Positions 52,475 through 62,419 are shown, counted from the stretch's first letter. The stretch is DNA of 64,000 bases from Algoriphagus sediminis (GCF_030403435.1 NZ_JAUEPH010000006.1:267183-331182), one strand, 5' to 3'. Numbers and translations: made by a program. The notes: generated from the sequence alone by a model not told the origin.

Positions 52475-53638
52475 ATGAATTTAGTTGAAGTGACTACTCC
52501 GGCTCAGCAGCAGGAGTTTATAGAAATGGCCGTAAGGCTATATAAAAACGAAAAGAACTGGATCCGTCCACTCGATAAGGATATCGAAGGTCTCTTTCAC
52601 CCAGAAACTAATAAGCTTTTTCGGCAGGGTGCCAAAGCCAAAAGATGGCTTCTCCAAGACGACAAAGGGCAGACTATTGGTCGGGTAGCAGCTTTTATCA
52701 ATCCAAAAATTAAAGAAAAGCAACCTACCGGTGGGCTTGGGTTCTTTGAATGCATTGAGGATAAAGAGGCTGCATTTCTGCTTTTTGAAACCGCTAAAGA
52801 ATGGCTTGAATCCGAAGGAATGGAAGCCATGGATGGCCCGATTAATTTCGGAGAACGAGATAAATGGTGGGGTTTATTGGTGGATGGCTTTTCAGAGCCG
52901 AATTACAATATGCCATGGAATTTTGGCTACTATCAGGACTTCTTTGAAGAATACGGGTTTAAGCTTTATTTCAAACAGTTTACCTATATGAGACCGGTCC
53001 AAAATCTGGGCTTCGATGAAAAGATGATCAAACGGGCGAATCAGATCATGGAAAATCCGGATTACAGCTTCAGATACATAAAAGGGAAGGAGCTAAAGGA
53101 AAAAGCGCCCGGTTATTTTATGGAGGTGTATAATAAGGCCTGGGCAAGGCACATGGGAAAATCCATTGCCTTGAAAGAGGCTACTCTTATGTTTAAAAAG
53201 ATGCAGCCGATCATTGACCCAAGGCTGATTTATTTCGCTTTTTACAAGGATGAACCCGTGGGTTTCTTTATTCAGATTCCTGAAATCAATCAAATCTTCA
53301 AGCATGTGAATGGAAAAATGGATTTGTTTGGAAAGCTTAAGTTCCTTTGGTATAAGACATTCTTTCCACCCAATAAAATGCTGGGTTTGGTTTTTGGTGT
53401 GGTCCCTGAGCATCAGGGCAAAGGAGTGGAATCTGCGATGATCATTACTTATGATAAGATGAGTGGGAAATCTGATTTTCCTTATAAGACCATTGAAATG
53501 AATTGGATTGGAGATTTTAATCCAAAAATGATGAGGGTATGTGAGCAATTGCTCGCGGAGATATATAAAACTCATCATACCTATCGCTACTTGTTCGATA
53601 GGGAAAAGCCTTTTGAGAGGCATAAAATATTTGATTGA
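52475..53638 (+). CDS. GNAT-like acyltransferase family protein
   Basis: This 387-residue protein has a GNAT-type acyl-CoA-binding segment LGLVFGVVPEHQGKGVESAM, with the Q-x-x-G-x-G pattern varied to QGKGVE, in its C-terminal part (about 305-325), and a partly conserved N-terminal part (RPLDKDIEGLFHPETNKLFR; GPINFGERDKWWGLLVDGF) seen in a Bacteroidota family of unknown specificity. No signal peptide is visible, so it is cytoplasmic. The substrate is unknown. It stands alone. Confidence 0.78.
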   Translation: MNLVEVTTPAQQQEFIEMAVRLYKNEKNWIRPLDKDIEGLFHPETNKLFRQGAKAKRWLLQDDKGQTIGRVAAFINPKIKEKQPTGGLGFFECIEDKEAAFLLFETAKEWLESEGMEAMDGPINFGERDKWWGLLVDGFSEPNYNMPWNFGYYQDFFEEYGFKLYFKQFTYMRPVQNLGFDEKMIKRANQIMENPDYSFRYIKGKELKEKAPGYFMEVYNKAWARHMGKSIALKEATLMFKKMQPIIDPRLIYFAFYKDEPVGFFIQIPEINQIFKHVNGKMDLFGKLKFLWYKTFFPPNKMLGLVFGVVPEHQGKGVESAMIITYDKMSGKSDFPYKTIEMNWIGDFNPKMMRVCEQLLAEIYKTHHTYRYLFDREKPFERHKIFD

Positions 53639-53674
53639 ATTGCTAATTACGATTAAAGAAATGCGAGGAGGAGT

Positions 53675-53772
53675 CGAACTTCAAGTCTTCCTGCCTAATT
53701 GATGCCATTGAGAACGAAATGTCGAATTTCGAACGCGGAATCTCGAACAAAGAAGGGAGGCAGATGATCGAA
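53675..53772. repeat. Intergenic region with reiterated TCGAA motif
   Basis: Between 53675 and 53772 the word TCGAA or its complement recurs (near 53676, 53722, 53729, 53743 and 53768) with irregular spacing and a GGAGG-rich context. It looks like one copy of a degenerate intergenic repeat. No gene is present here. Whether it is repeated elsewhere in the genome cannot be seen from this window. Confidence 0.4.
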
Positions 53773-53819
53773 GAAAAACTTACTCCCAGAAAAAATTAAT
53801 TATTTACCAAAATAAATAA

Positions 53820-54818
53820 ATGAAAAAATACGACGTAACCGGTATAGGGAATGCCCTTGTGGACATTGAGTTCAAAACAACTGATAAATTTTTCGCCGAT
53901 AACGGCGTAGAAAAAGGTTTGATGACCCTGGTAGATGAAGCTCGCCAAAATGAACTTATGCGGGTAATTAATACCGCTGAGGCAAAGAAGCAATGTGGAG
54001 GTTCAGCAGGAAATACCGTCATCGCGGTGAACCAGTTTGGTGGAAATTCATTCTACTGCTGTAAGGTGGCCAATGATGAAATGGGCCACTTTTATATGAA
54101 TGACATGAAAGAAAATGGGGTCGATCATAACCTCGATCCGGAGAAGCTTCCTGAGGGAATTACTGGTAAATGTCTGGTCATGGTTACTGAGGATGCTGAG
54201 CGGACGATGAATACTTACTTAGGTATTACAGAAACCTATTCACCTGCTAACATCGATGAAGCAGCAATTAAGGACTCCCAATATTTATACATAGAGGGTT
54301 ATCTGATTACCTCAGAAAATGGGAAGGCAGCTATGAAGCATGCCAAGAAAGTAGCTCAGGAAAATGGAGTAAAGGTGGCCATCACCTTTTCAGACCCGGC
54401 TATGGTAAAATACTTTAGAGAACCTTTTGCTGAGGTTCTGGGAGATGGTGTAGATATGCTTTTCTCAAATGAAGAAGAAGCCATGCTTTTCACGGGAAAA
54501 GATAATCTGATGGAAGCCCGTGAGGAGTTAAAGAAATACGCTAAGCACTTTGTGATTACCCAAGGTCAAAATGGGGCCATGATTTTCGATGGGGATACCT
54601 TCATCGATATCGAACCTTATGCTACTGAAGCCATAGATACCAATGGGGCAGGAGATATGTTTGCGGGAGCATTCATGTTTGGAATCACCAATGGGCATAG
54701 TTACGCTTCCAGCGGGAAATTAGCTTCGATGGCTAGCTCAAAAATAGTGAGTCAGTTTGGCCCTCGACTTCAGTGGCATGAAGCCAAAGACATTTTGGCT
54801 AGGCTTGAACCAAGCTAA
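53820..54818 (+). CDS. PfkB-family carbohydrate kinase, adenosine kinase-like
   Basis: This 332-residue protein has the ribokinase/PfkB fold: GIGNALVDIEF near the start, the Gly-rich GGSAGNTVIAVNQFGG (about 60-75), and the PfkB signature 2 IDTNGAGDMFAGAFMFG with the catalytic Asp in GAGD. The phrase KCLVMVTEDAERTMNTYLGI is typical of the adenosine kinase-like group in Bacteroidota. It would phosphorylate adenosine or a related sugar or nucleoside in the cytoplasm; the substrate needs testing. The length is normal. Confidence 0.92.
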   Translation: MKKYDVTGIGNALVDIEFKTTDKFFADNGVEKGLMTLVDEARQNELMRVINTAEAKKQCGGSAGNTVIAVNQFGGNSFYCCKVANDEMGHFYMNDMKENGVDHNLDPEKLPEGITGKCLVMVTEDAERTMNTYLGITETYSPANIDEAAIKDSQYLYIEGYLITSENGKAAMKHAKKVAQENGVKVAITFSDPAMVKYFREPFAEVLGDGVDMLFSNEEEAMLFTGKDNLMEAREELKKYAKHFVITQGQNGAMIFDGDTFIDIEPYATEAIDTNGAGDMFAGAFMFGITNGHSYASSGKLASMASSKIVSQFGPRLQWHEAKDILARLEPS

Positions 54819-54969
54819 ATTTTAGGATTATTTCACGAAAAAATTGACCTGTTAGAAACAATTCTTTCTTTTCATCACTTAATTTCACGTGTTCAAAATT
54901 TAGAAAGACTGAAACTTTTTTCAGTCATATTCGAATCCAACTGTAAATAAAATTAAACTAGAATAACCA

Positions 54970-56304
54970 ATGCGAAAATCTACCTTCCTTGGGCTAATGG
55001 CATTTCTGATGACTTTGCCGGTTTTGGCTCAAAAAAAGATCGATTTCAAGGAATTTACCTTGGATAATGGTCTGCATGTAATCATGCATCAGGACAACAG
55101 CACACCCATTGTAATCACTTCAGTGCTTTACCATGTGGGATCGAAAAACGAGAATCCAGAACGAACAGGCTTTGCTCATTTCTTTGAGCATCTAATGTTC
55201 GAAGGATCAGAGAACATCGATCGTGGTCAATACATGAAAATCATTGAGAGCCGTGGTGGAACTTTGAACGCCTTCACCTCTAATGATATCACCTATTATT
55301 ATGAGCTTTTGCCCTCAAATGAGTTAGAGCTTGCTCTTTATATGGAAAGTGAGCGTATGCTACACTCCAAAGTAGACATGACGGGTGTAGAGACTCAAAG
55401 AGAAGTGGTGAAAGAAGAGTACAGACAGAGATATGAAAATCAGCCTTATGGTACCATTCTTCCGGAGACATTAAAGCGTGCTTATTCTGATCACCCTTAC
55501 CGATGGGCGCCAATAGGGTCCTTGGACCACTTAAATGCTGCCACCATCGAAGAGTTTCAGCAATTCTACAATGATTTCTATGTACCAAACAACGCGACGT
55601 TAACCATAGCAGGGGATATAGATTATGCGCAAACCGAGGAGTGGGTAAGAAAATACTTTACAGAAATTCCTATGGGCTCCAAGGAAATCTATCGCCCTAA
55701 TGTGACTGAGGCTAAGAAAACTGAAGAAATCAGGGATATTATCTATGATAACATCCAAATTCCTGCTGTGATCCAGGCCTATAATCTTCCACCAAGAAAT
55801 CACCCTGATTCCTACGCACTATCTATGCTTTCAACTTATCTAACTGGAGGGAGTTCATCTTTGATGACCAAGGAGCTGGTAGATAAGCAGCAAAAAGCTT
55901 TGGCGATAGCCGCTATTCCTCTGGAGCTAGAAGATGGAGGAATTTTTATCATGTATGGAATTACGAATATGGGAGTGGAGCCAGAGGCATTAGAAACTGA
56001 AGTGGATAAATTAATCAAACAGGTACAGGATGAAGGAATTTCTGATCAGGACTACGAAAAACTTCAGAACATCATCGAAAATAATATTGTGAGTGGGAAT
56101 TCTTCCATGGCGGGGATAGCACAGAACCTTGCTGAAGCTCATGTTATTTTTGGAGATGCTAATTACATCAATCAGACTATGGAAAAGTACAGTCAGGTGA
56201 CCAAAGCTGATTTACAGCGGGTAGCCAAAGAATATCTTAACCTTGATGGAAGAGTGGTTTTATACTACTTACCAAAGACTGAAGAAAGTACAACCGAAGA
56301 ATAA
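54970..56304 (+). CDS. M16-family zinc metallopeptidase, active subunit
   Basis: This 444-residue protein has a signal peptide (about 1-20). The inverted zinc motif HFFEH lies at residues 70-74 with the downstream Glu in the 140-150 region (REVVKEEYRQRYENQPYG), so it looks catalytically competent. Two M16 half-barrel domains span the length. It is followed 27 nt later by a non-catalytic M16 partner, so the pair probably forms a heterodimer in the periplasm or outer membrane that cleaves peptides. Confidence 0.95.
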   Translation: MRKSTFLGLMAFLMTLPVLAQKKIDFKEFTLDNGLHVIMHQDNSTPIVITSVLYHVGSKNENPERTGFAHFFEHLMFEGSENIDRGQYMKIIESRGGTLNAFTSNDITYYYELLPSNELELALYMESERMLHSKVDMTGVETQREVVKEEYRQRYENQPYGTILPETLKRAYSDHPYRWAPIGSLDHLNAATIEEFQQFYNDFYVPNNATLTIAGDIDYAQTEEWVRKYFTEIPMGSKEIYRPNVTEAKKTEEIRDIIYDNIQIPAVIQAYNLPPRNHPDSYALSMLSTYLTGGSSSLMTKELVDKQQKALAIAAIPLELEDGGIFIMYGITNMGVEPEALETEVDKLIKQVQDEGISDQDYEKLQNIIENNIVSGNSSMAGIAQNLAEAHVIFGDANYINQTMEKYSQVTKADLQRVAKEYLNLDGRVVLYYLPKTEESTTEE

Positions 56305-56331
56305 TCATCGATTTTAGAATTTGCGATAGAC

Positions 56332-58377
56332 ATGAAAAAAATATCTATATCATTAATACTTTCCCTTTTGATTTCGATGACTGGTTTTGCCCAGGTGGAT
56401 AGAAGTCAATTACCGGAGGCCGGTCCAGCACCGGAACTTAAAATTGGGGAAGCTGAGACTTTCACTTTGGAAAATGGTTTGAAAGTTTTCGTAGTAGAAA
56501 ATGACAAATTACCACGAGTTGCATTTACTCTGGTTCTTGAAAGAGATCCGATCTTCGAAGGTGAGAAGGCAGGTTACTTGGGCTTTGTCGGTCAAATGAT
56601 GAGAGCAGGAACCACCAATAGAACAAAGGATGAACTGGATGAGGAGATCGACTTTATCGGAGCAAGCCTAAGTGCCGGCTCTACTTCTATGTTTGGCTCT
56701 TCACTTAAAAAGCATCAGGAGAAAGTTCTTGAATTGATGACTGATGTGCTTTACAATCCTATTTTCCCTCAAGAGGAGTTGGATAAGCTTAAGAAGCAGT
56801 CTTTAACCGGTTTGGCTACCACCAAGGATGATCCAGGTGCGATTTCGGGAAGACTTACTTCAGCATTGGTTTATGGAAAGGATCATCCGTATGGGGAATT
56901 CTCTACCGAAGAGACCATTAACAATATTGAGGTTGAGGACATCCGAAACTATTATGAGACATTTTTTAAGCCGAATATCGCCTACATGGCAATTGTAGGT
57001 GACATGAGTGTAGAAGAGGCTGAAGAACTTGTTACTGAGTATTTCGGTGATTGGGAACCAGGAGAGGTACCTAGCTTCGAATATGAAATGCCATCCGGAA
57101 CGGATAAAACCATGGTCGGATTAGTGGATAGAAGTTCCTCTGTTCAAACAGTCATTGACGTGGTCCAGCCGATCGATTTGACCTTGGGTGACGAGAATTA
57201 TATTTCGTCAAGGCTTTTAAATCAAATTTTTGGTGGTGGTTCATCGGGTCGTTTATTTCAAAACCTCAGAGAGGATAAAGGATACACCTATGGTGCATAT
57301 TCCTCATTCAGCTCAGATGAGCTAGTGGGTCAGTTTTCTGCCAATGCTTCTGTAAGAACTGAGGTGACTGATTCTGCGGTATATGAGTTTGTTTCCGAAA
57401 TTGACAGACTGTTGGCCGAAGGCGTAACTGAAGAAGAACTTGAATTAGCCAAGGCGAGCATCTCCGGATCTTTCGGAAGATCTCTTGAAAGCCCTTCTAC
57501 CATAGCAAACTTTGCATTGAATACAGAGCGATATGATCTGCCATCTGATTACTATGCTACCTATCTTCAGAAGGTTGATGAGCTGACAATAGAAGATATT
57601 AACTCTACCGCTAAGGAGCTAATCGATCCAAGCAAGCTATACATTACGGCAGTAGGAAACGGTTCGGAGATCGCTGAGAAACTGGAGCGATTTGGTGAGG
57701 TGAAAATGTATGATAATATGGGGAATCCAGCCAGAGAGATTGCAATGGATGCAAGCATGACTGTAGATCAGGTTTTGGCAAATTATATCGAGGCTATCGG
57801 AGGAAGGGATGCAGCCATGGCAGTGAAATCCGCGAAGGTGAGTATGGACGCAGACGTGATGGGTAATGCCATTACGCTTACCTCTGTTTACGATGATGAG
57901 AATAAGCGATATGCTCAGAAAACCTCTCTTGCAGGTAATGTGATGCAATCTACTTCTATGGTTGATGGTAAAGGATCCATTTCAGCTCAAGGTCAGAATA
58001 TAGAAATGAACGAGGCACAGTACAATGAGGCTCAAATGAGTGCATTGTTTATTCCTGAGTTGTACTATGAATCTTTAGGCTATGACCTTAAGCTAGACGG
58101 TGTAAAAGATGTAGATGGTGTAGATGCTTATAAAGTTATTGTCACCAATAGTGCTGGTACATTTATGACCAACTATTATGCAGTAGACTCAGGATTGAAA
58201 ATCAAGAATGAAAATCCTAATTCTGGTGATACTGTCTTTTCTGAGTATGAAGAAAAAGATGGGATCCTGGTTCCAATGCTATGGACGATCACATCTCCAG
58301 CGATTCCTGTTCCACTCGCAGCTAAGGTCACCTCAATAGAGATTAACCCTCCGCTGACTGATGCAGATTTTAATTAA
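56332..58377 (+). CDS. M16-family peptidase-like partner with C-terminal LolA-like domain
   Basis: This 681-residue protein has a signal peptide (about 1-20) and two M16 domains (about 40-460), but the expected zinc motif is replaced: the matching segment reads GYLGFVGQMMRAG, so it is likely inactive and supports the upstream catalytic subunit. The R/Y pair region NLREDKGYTYGAYSSFS is kept. Residues about 475-681 form an extra domain (VDQVLANYIEAIGGRDAAMA, LYYESLGYDLKLDGVKDVDG) similar to outer-membrane lipoprotein-sorting (LolA-like) domains. A terminator follows at 58384. Confidence 0.92.
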   Translation: MKKISISLILSLLISMTGFAQVDRSQLPEAGPAPELKIGEAETFTLENGLKVFVVENDKLPRVAFTLVLERDPIFEGEKAGYLGFVGQMMRAGTTNRTKDELDEEIDFIGASLSAGSTSMFGSSLKKHQEKVLELMTDVLYNPIFPQEELDKLKKQSLTGLATTKDDPGAISGRLTSALVYGKDHPYGEFSTEETINNIEVEDIRNYYETFFKPNIAYMAIVGDMSVEEAEELVTEYFGDWEPGEVPSFEYEMPSGTDKTMVGLVDRSSSVQTVIDVVQPIDLTLGDENYISSRLLNQIFGGGSSGRLFQNLREDKGYTYGAYSSFSSDELVGQFSANASVRTEVTDSAVYEFVSEIDRLLAEGVTEEELELAKASISGSFGRSLESPSTIANFALNTERYDLPSDYYATYLQKVDELTIEDINSTAKELIDPSKLYITAVGNGSEIAEKLERFGEVKMYDNMGNPAREIAMDASMTVDQVLANYIEAIGGRDAAMAVKSAKVSMDADVMGNAITLTSVYDDENKRYAQKTSLAGNVMQSTSMVDGKGSISAQGQNIEMNEAQYNEAQMSALFIPELYYESLGYDLKLDGVKDVDGVDAYKVIVTNSAGTFMTNYYAVDSGLKIKNENPNSGDTVFSEYEEKDGILVPMLWTITSPAIPVPLAAKVTSIEINPPLTDADFN

Positions 58378-58383
58378 AGAGAA

Positions 58384-58406
58384 AGGAGCCGAATGGCTCC
58401 TTTTTT
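58384..58406 (+). terminator. Rho-independent terminator after M16 pair
   Basis: Stem AGGAGCC (58384-58390) and GGCTCCT (58395-58401) with loop GAAT, followed by a T run. It overlaps the stop codon of the convergent M61 gene and ends transcription of the M16 operon. Confidence 0.9.
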
Positions 58407-60045
58407 ATTTGCTCCATTTTAAAAATAAATCATTTTTTTCCGCTAGCTCAATCGATAGGAGAGGAAAGAGATTTCTATCCTTTTTGGGATAATTGAATTG
58501 ATATGTATTCCCATTAATTCGCTCGACTTGAACCCTGAGGGTTTTAGCAAAATCCTCTGCGCTGATTTTATCACCAATTATGATGTCTCTTTTAGCAATG
58601 GACATGGGATGGATTTGAGTAACCTTCGACTCGGAAGTAATAATCCCGAGTTCCGACCGGATAGGATCTTCTTGTCTAGTTTTTACTATTTCCAATCCTA
58701 TGGAAGGCACAAGACCTTCCAGGTATTTTATGATGTCACCGGTGCTATCGATGTATTCCCTGTAGAAGTCATCCAGCTCGTCTGATATGTCGGAGTTTCT
58801 TTTTAGAAGCCTCCAAAAGGAGTTTTGGGAATAACCGGAGTTGGGTTTTCCGAACTTCTCCCAGGCTTGGGTCATGACTGAAGAGAGGCGCTTTCCTTGT
58901 GAAAGCAAAAGTAAATCCAGACTAAAGGCGATTAATGCTCCATGGGTATAAATGCTGGTTTTGCGATAAGGAATCCCTGTTTGGTAGCCGTCTAACCAAA
59001 GATCCAAACTGGAATTAAGGATGCTTTGGTGCTGATAGCCCTGTATCATGCTTTCCCTCTGAAATACCTTTGACAAATGTTTCAAATAAGTGGGTAGCTC
59101 ATAAACTCCTGATTTTAATAAATACAAATCTCCCATATAAGTGGTGATTCCCTCAAGAATCCATCCTGCATCAGTGTACACTTCTCTTCCAAAATCATAA
59201 AGAATAAGCTCCTTTGGCCTGATTCTGCACACATTCCAAGCGTGATACAGCTCATGACAACTTACCCCCAGCAGATCTTCCATATTCTCTGATTTTTCTA
59301 ATTCACTTGCTGGGCCATAGGTGATCACTGTGCCTTTTCTATGCTCGACACCATGATAATGCTTGTATGGAAGTAGTTGTAAAATAAAGTGATACTCCTT
59401 TTCAGGGAACTCCCCGAAATCATTGATTAAGCGATCCGTAAAAGCACAGAAGTTTTTTAAGAATGTCTTTTTATCAAAATGGATTTTACCCTTTATCCAA
59501 ACATTAAAATCCACAGAAGCTACTTTATAGGTCCAATGAGTTAATTCTCGGGCTGCCAAAAAGGTACTATCCGCAAGTTCCTGAAAGCTTTGGGCCTGAA
59601 AAAGATTGTGCCTCAATTTTGTAAGAGTGCAAACTTTGGACTTAAAAAGTTTTTGATCAATCTCTACCTGAATCTCTCCGAAACTGACCCCGAGGACTTC
59701 CACACAGCAATTCACAAAATTGATATAAATCTGCTCCTCATCTATGTAGCATGAGCCGGCATCCATTTTTCCAGCAAAGTACTCATAGGAGACTTCGTAC
59801 TCCTTATCGGCTTTCATATTAAATTGCCAAGAATTCTTTGCCAGCTTTTCTAAATAGACCTTTTCTCCTGACTGCCTTACGGCAAAGCTCCTGACGTTTT
59901 TAGCATAATCGGCTAGCTGATATCTCCCTGCCCTCCAGGCAGGAAACTGAAGCCCTAATTTTTGATCGAAAGGATTAGATATCGTCAAATTGACTTTTAA
60001 AAACTGAGTACTAGGTTCAGAAACAGTTATTTTATATTTGATCAT
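58405..60045 (-). CDS. M61-family metallopeptidase (glycyl aminopeptidase-like)
   Basis: This 546-residue protein has the zinc motif HELYH at residues 264-268 in VSCHELYHAWNVCRIRP, as in M61 glycyl aminopeptidases, with the third ligand expected in the GILEGITTYMGDLY segment (here GWILEGITTYMG). An N-terminal M61 beta domain (about 1-170) begins with a typical KYKITVSEPSTQFLKV. A PDZ-like domain expected at the C-terminus is short and diverged. There is no signal peptide, so it is probably cytoplasmic. It is convergent with the M16 operon and divergent from rpmH. Confidence 0.9.
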   Translation of the reverse strand: MIKYKITVSEPSTQFLKVNLTISNPFDQKLGLQFPAWRAGRYQLADYAKNVRSFAVRQSGEKVYLEKLAKNSWQFNMKADKEYEVSYEYFAGKMDAGSCYIDEEQIYINFVNCCVEVLGVSFGEIQVEIDQKLFKSKVCTLTKLRHNLFQAQSFQELADSTFLAARELTHWTYKVASVDFNVWIKGKIHFDKKTFLKNFCAFTDRLINDFGEFPEKEYHFILQLLPYKHYHGVEHRKGTVITYGPASELEKSENMEDLLGVSCHELYHAWNVCRIRPKELILYDFGREVYTDAGWILEGITTYMGDLYLLKSGVYELPTYLKHLSKVFQRESMIQGYQHQSILNSSLDLWLDGYQTGIPYRKTSIYTHGALIAFSLDLLLLSQGKRLSSVMTQAWEKFGKPNSGYSQNSFWRLLKRNSDISDELDDFYREYIDSTGDIIKYLEGLVPSIGLEIVKTRQEDPIRSELGIITSESKVTQIHPMSIAKRDIIIGDKISAEDFAKTLRVQVERINGNTYQFNYPKKDRNLFPLLSIELAEKNDLFLKWSK

Positions 60046-60075
60046 AGTTTGAAAAGGACAAATTATGTTTTCAAG

Positions 60076-60106
60076 TTTGTATTTAAATAAATGCTATTTA
60101 TCTTTG
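60076..60106 (+). promoter_or_regulatory. Bacteroidota-type promoter for rpmH-rnpA
   Basis: TTTG at 60076-60079 is followed after 19 nt by TATCTTTG at 60099-60106, an exact match to both elements. The rpmH start codon at 60174 gives a leader of about 60 nt. Confidence 0.75.
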
Positions 60107-60173
60107 CAGTCCTTTTGGAGGCTTCAGCATCCGGGAGCAAAAACAGAACGCAATTAGTTAAAGATATTCGATC

Positions 60174-60332
60174 ATGAAAAGAACATTCCAGCCTTCTCGC
60201 AGAAAAAGAAAAAATAAGCACGGCTTTAGAGAAAGAATGTCTTCTGCAAACGGAAGAAGGGTTCTTAAAGCCAGAAGAGCTAAAGGTAGAAAGAAACTTA
60301 GTGTTTCTTCTGAAAAGACATTGAAGAAGTAA
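60174..60332 (+). CDS. rpmH: 50S ribosomal protein L34
   Basis: This 52-residue, highly basic protein begins [20 protein letters not shown], the universal L34 start, and continues with [20 protein letters not shown]. It is part of the large ribosomal subunit. The classical rpmH-rnpA order follows (rnpA at 60380). The frame on the opposite strand here is a shadow. Confidence 0.97.
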   Translation: MKRTFQPSRRKRKNKHGFRERMSSANGRRVLKARRAKGRKKLSVSSEKTLKK

Positions 60333-60379
60333 TTCTTTGCAGTTTTTTCGTATGTTCACATACGATTGAACTCCTTGCG

Positions 60380-60772
60380 ATGAATTTCACACTTCCAAAG
60401 AGTGAGAGACTACACTCAGAAAAATTAATCAAGGAACTTTTTAACGAAGGTTCCTCTTTTTTTTTATACCCATTTAAGGTAATCCTTAAGACTGATTCAT
60501 CAAGATCAGAGGGAAATCCAATGGTGCTTTTCTCTGCACCTAAAAAGAAGCTTAAAAAAGCCCATCAGAGAAATCTGATTAAAAGACGAATGAGAGAGGC
60601 CTACAGATTAAATAAACATATTTTAACTGGCTGTCCTCCAATCAATCTTGGCTTTATTTTCGTTTCTGAGGAGATTATGGAGTTCAAAAAAATCGAGCAA
60701 AGTATTTGTAAGATTTTGAACCGATTAAAACATGAAATTCTACATAGTAATGAAGAAAATACTTCCGATTAG
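60380..60772 (+). CDS. rnpA: Ribonuclease P protein component
   Basis: This 130-residue protein binds the RNase P RNA and helps it mature the 5' ends of tRNAs. The RNase P signature is RNLIKRRMREAYR, with the N-terminal LPKSERLHSEKLIKELF as in the family. It follows rpmH by 47 bp. Its 3' end overlaps the S41 peptidase start by about 23 bp. Confidence 0.95.
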   Translation: MNFTLPKSERLHSEKLIKELFNEGSSFFLYPFKVILKTDSSRSEGNPMVLFSAPKKKLKKAHQRNLIKRRMREAYRLNKHILTGCPPINLGFIFVSEEIMEFKKIEQSICKILNRLKHEILHSNEENTSD

Positions 60773-62414
60773 ATTCCTTCTTTCTGGACTTGCAATTGTC
60801 CTGATTTTGGGCGGAGCCCTAGCCTTTACCGTAAAAAACGATCGCCTTTTTATTCTTACAAAGAACATCGACATTTTCGCGACCTTGATGCGGGAGTTGG
60901 ATTCTTACTATGTGGAAGAGATAGACGCTGATGAATTAGTGACCGTTGGGATTAATGCCATGCTTGAAGAATTGGATCCTTACACAGAATATATTCCCGA
61001 GGAGGAGTCAGAGGATTTCAGACAAATGACCACGGGAGAATATGCCGGAGTGGGGGCTCTTATCGGAAATCGAGGAGAAGGAAATATTGTCATCATGCCC
61101 TACACGGGTTTTCCAGCGCAGGATGCAGGGATTAGAATTGCGGATTTCTTGCTTAATGTTGATACCGTAGATGTAACCGATAAGACTACTGCTGAAGTTT
61201 CTGAATTATTGAGAGGTCCTGCCAATACGACGGTTCAAGTAAAGGTGCTGAGAGATCAGGATACATTGAATTTTGATTTGACCAGAAAAAAAATCGTCAT
61301 CAGCAATGTCCCATATTATGGAAAGCTTGATGATAAGACTGGTTACATAAAATTGGCAGAGTTCACTACCAACGCTTCAGTCGAGGTTCGAAGGGCTTTT
61401 GAAGATTTGAAATCTCAGGGCATGGAGAGGTTGGTTTTAGACCTTAGAAATAACGGAGGAGGACTGGTAAATGAAGCAGTGGAAATAGTAAACCTTTTTA
61501 TTCCGAAAGGAAGAGAAGTTGTAAAAACCATTGGCAAGCTTGAAACGGTGAATTATACCTACAAAACCACCAAGACTCCATTAGATAAAGATATTCCTCT
61601 GGTTGTACTAATCAATGAATCAAGCGCCTCAGCTTCTGAGATTGTAGCTGGTGCTTTACAAGATTATGACAGAGCTGTTTTAGTCGGTAGGAAGTCATTT
61701 GGGAAAGGTTTGGTTCAGACCTCATTGCCCCTGACTTACAATGCACAGGTAAAAGTTACCACAGCAAAATATTACATTCCAAGCGGGCGATGCGTTCAGG
61801 CAATTGATTATGCACAGTCAAGAGAATCTGGTGAGATCAGTACGATACCTGATTCGCTTCGGAAAGAATTCCAAACAAGAAATGGGAGGGTAGTTTTGGA
61901 CGGTGCTGGAATAGAGCCTGATGAGCAAGTAGACCCAAGAAAATATGCTCCTATTTCCTACACCCTTGTGGCGGGTAATCATATTTTTGATTTCGCTACT
62001 GAGTATTATTATAAAAAGGAGCCTGTAGACAATCCTAGAAGTTTTGCTATTTCTGATGAGGATTACGAAGAATTTGTAAAGTTTCTCGAAGGCAGAGAAT
62101 ATGACTACACTACCTATGTGGAGAAGTCGCTTGAGGATTTAGAGAAATACGCCGAGAAAGAAGAATATTTTGACGAAATAAAAGAAGAGTTGGAGGCTAT
62201 TAAGTCTAGGGTTAATCACAATAAGGAGCAGGATTTGATTACCCATCAGGCGGAAATCAGGAGAATTATTTCAGGAGAAATTGCTTCTAGATTTTTTTTC
62301 CAAGAGGGAATGATTGCTTCAGGTTTGGATTATGATGAGGATATTGAGGTGGCAATGAAGTATTTGAATAATCAGGATCTCATGCAAAATATGCTTACCG
62401 CATCCGCAAAATAA
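60750..62414 (+). CDS. S41-family C-terminal processing peptidase
   Basis: The ATG at 60750 gives KKILPIRFLLSGLAIVLILG, a membrane anchor or signal sequence, and 554 residues; an ATG at 60732 would add six. A PDZ domain (about 85-170) precedes the S41 core, with catalytic Ser294 in NESSASASEIVAG and Lys319 in GRKSFGKG. It is a Prc/CtpA-type periplasmic protease that trims proteins from their C-termini. The C-terminal portion is acidic and helical. It overlaps rnpA, so both are probably co-transcribed. Confidence 0.95.
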   Translation: MKKILPIRFLLSGLAIVLILGGALAFTVKNDRLFILTKNIDIFATLMRELDSYYVEEIDADELVTVGINAMLEELDPYTEYIPEEESEDFRQMTTGEYAGVGALIGNRGEGNIVIMPYTGFPAQDAGIRIADFLLNVDTVDVTDKTTAEVSELLRGPANTTVQVKVLRDQDTLNFDLTRKKIVISNVPYYGKLDDKTGYIKLAEFTTNASVEVRRAFEDLKSQGMERLVLDLRNNGGGLVNEAVEIVNLFIPKGREVVKTIGKLETVNYTYKTTKTPLDKDIPLVVLINESSASASEIVAGALQDYDRAVLVGRKSFGKGLVQTSLPLTYNAQVKVTTAKYYIPSGRCVQAIDYAQSRESGEISTIPDSLRKEFQTRNGRVVLDGAGIEPDEQVDPRKYAPISYTLVAGNHIFDFATEYYYKKEPVDNPRSFAISDEDYEEFVKFLEGREYDYTTYVEKSLEDLEKYAEKEEYFDEIKEELEAIKSRVNHNKEQDLITHQAEIRRIISGEIASRFFFQEGMIASGLDYDEDIEVAMKYLNNQDLMQNMLTASAK

Positions 62415-62419
62415 GATTA

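Noticed and set aside
60063..60359. Minus-strand open frame of 98 codons
   Set aside because: It is antisense to rpmH, which is unmistakable on the plus strand.
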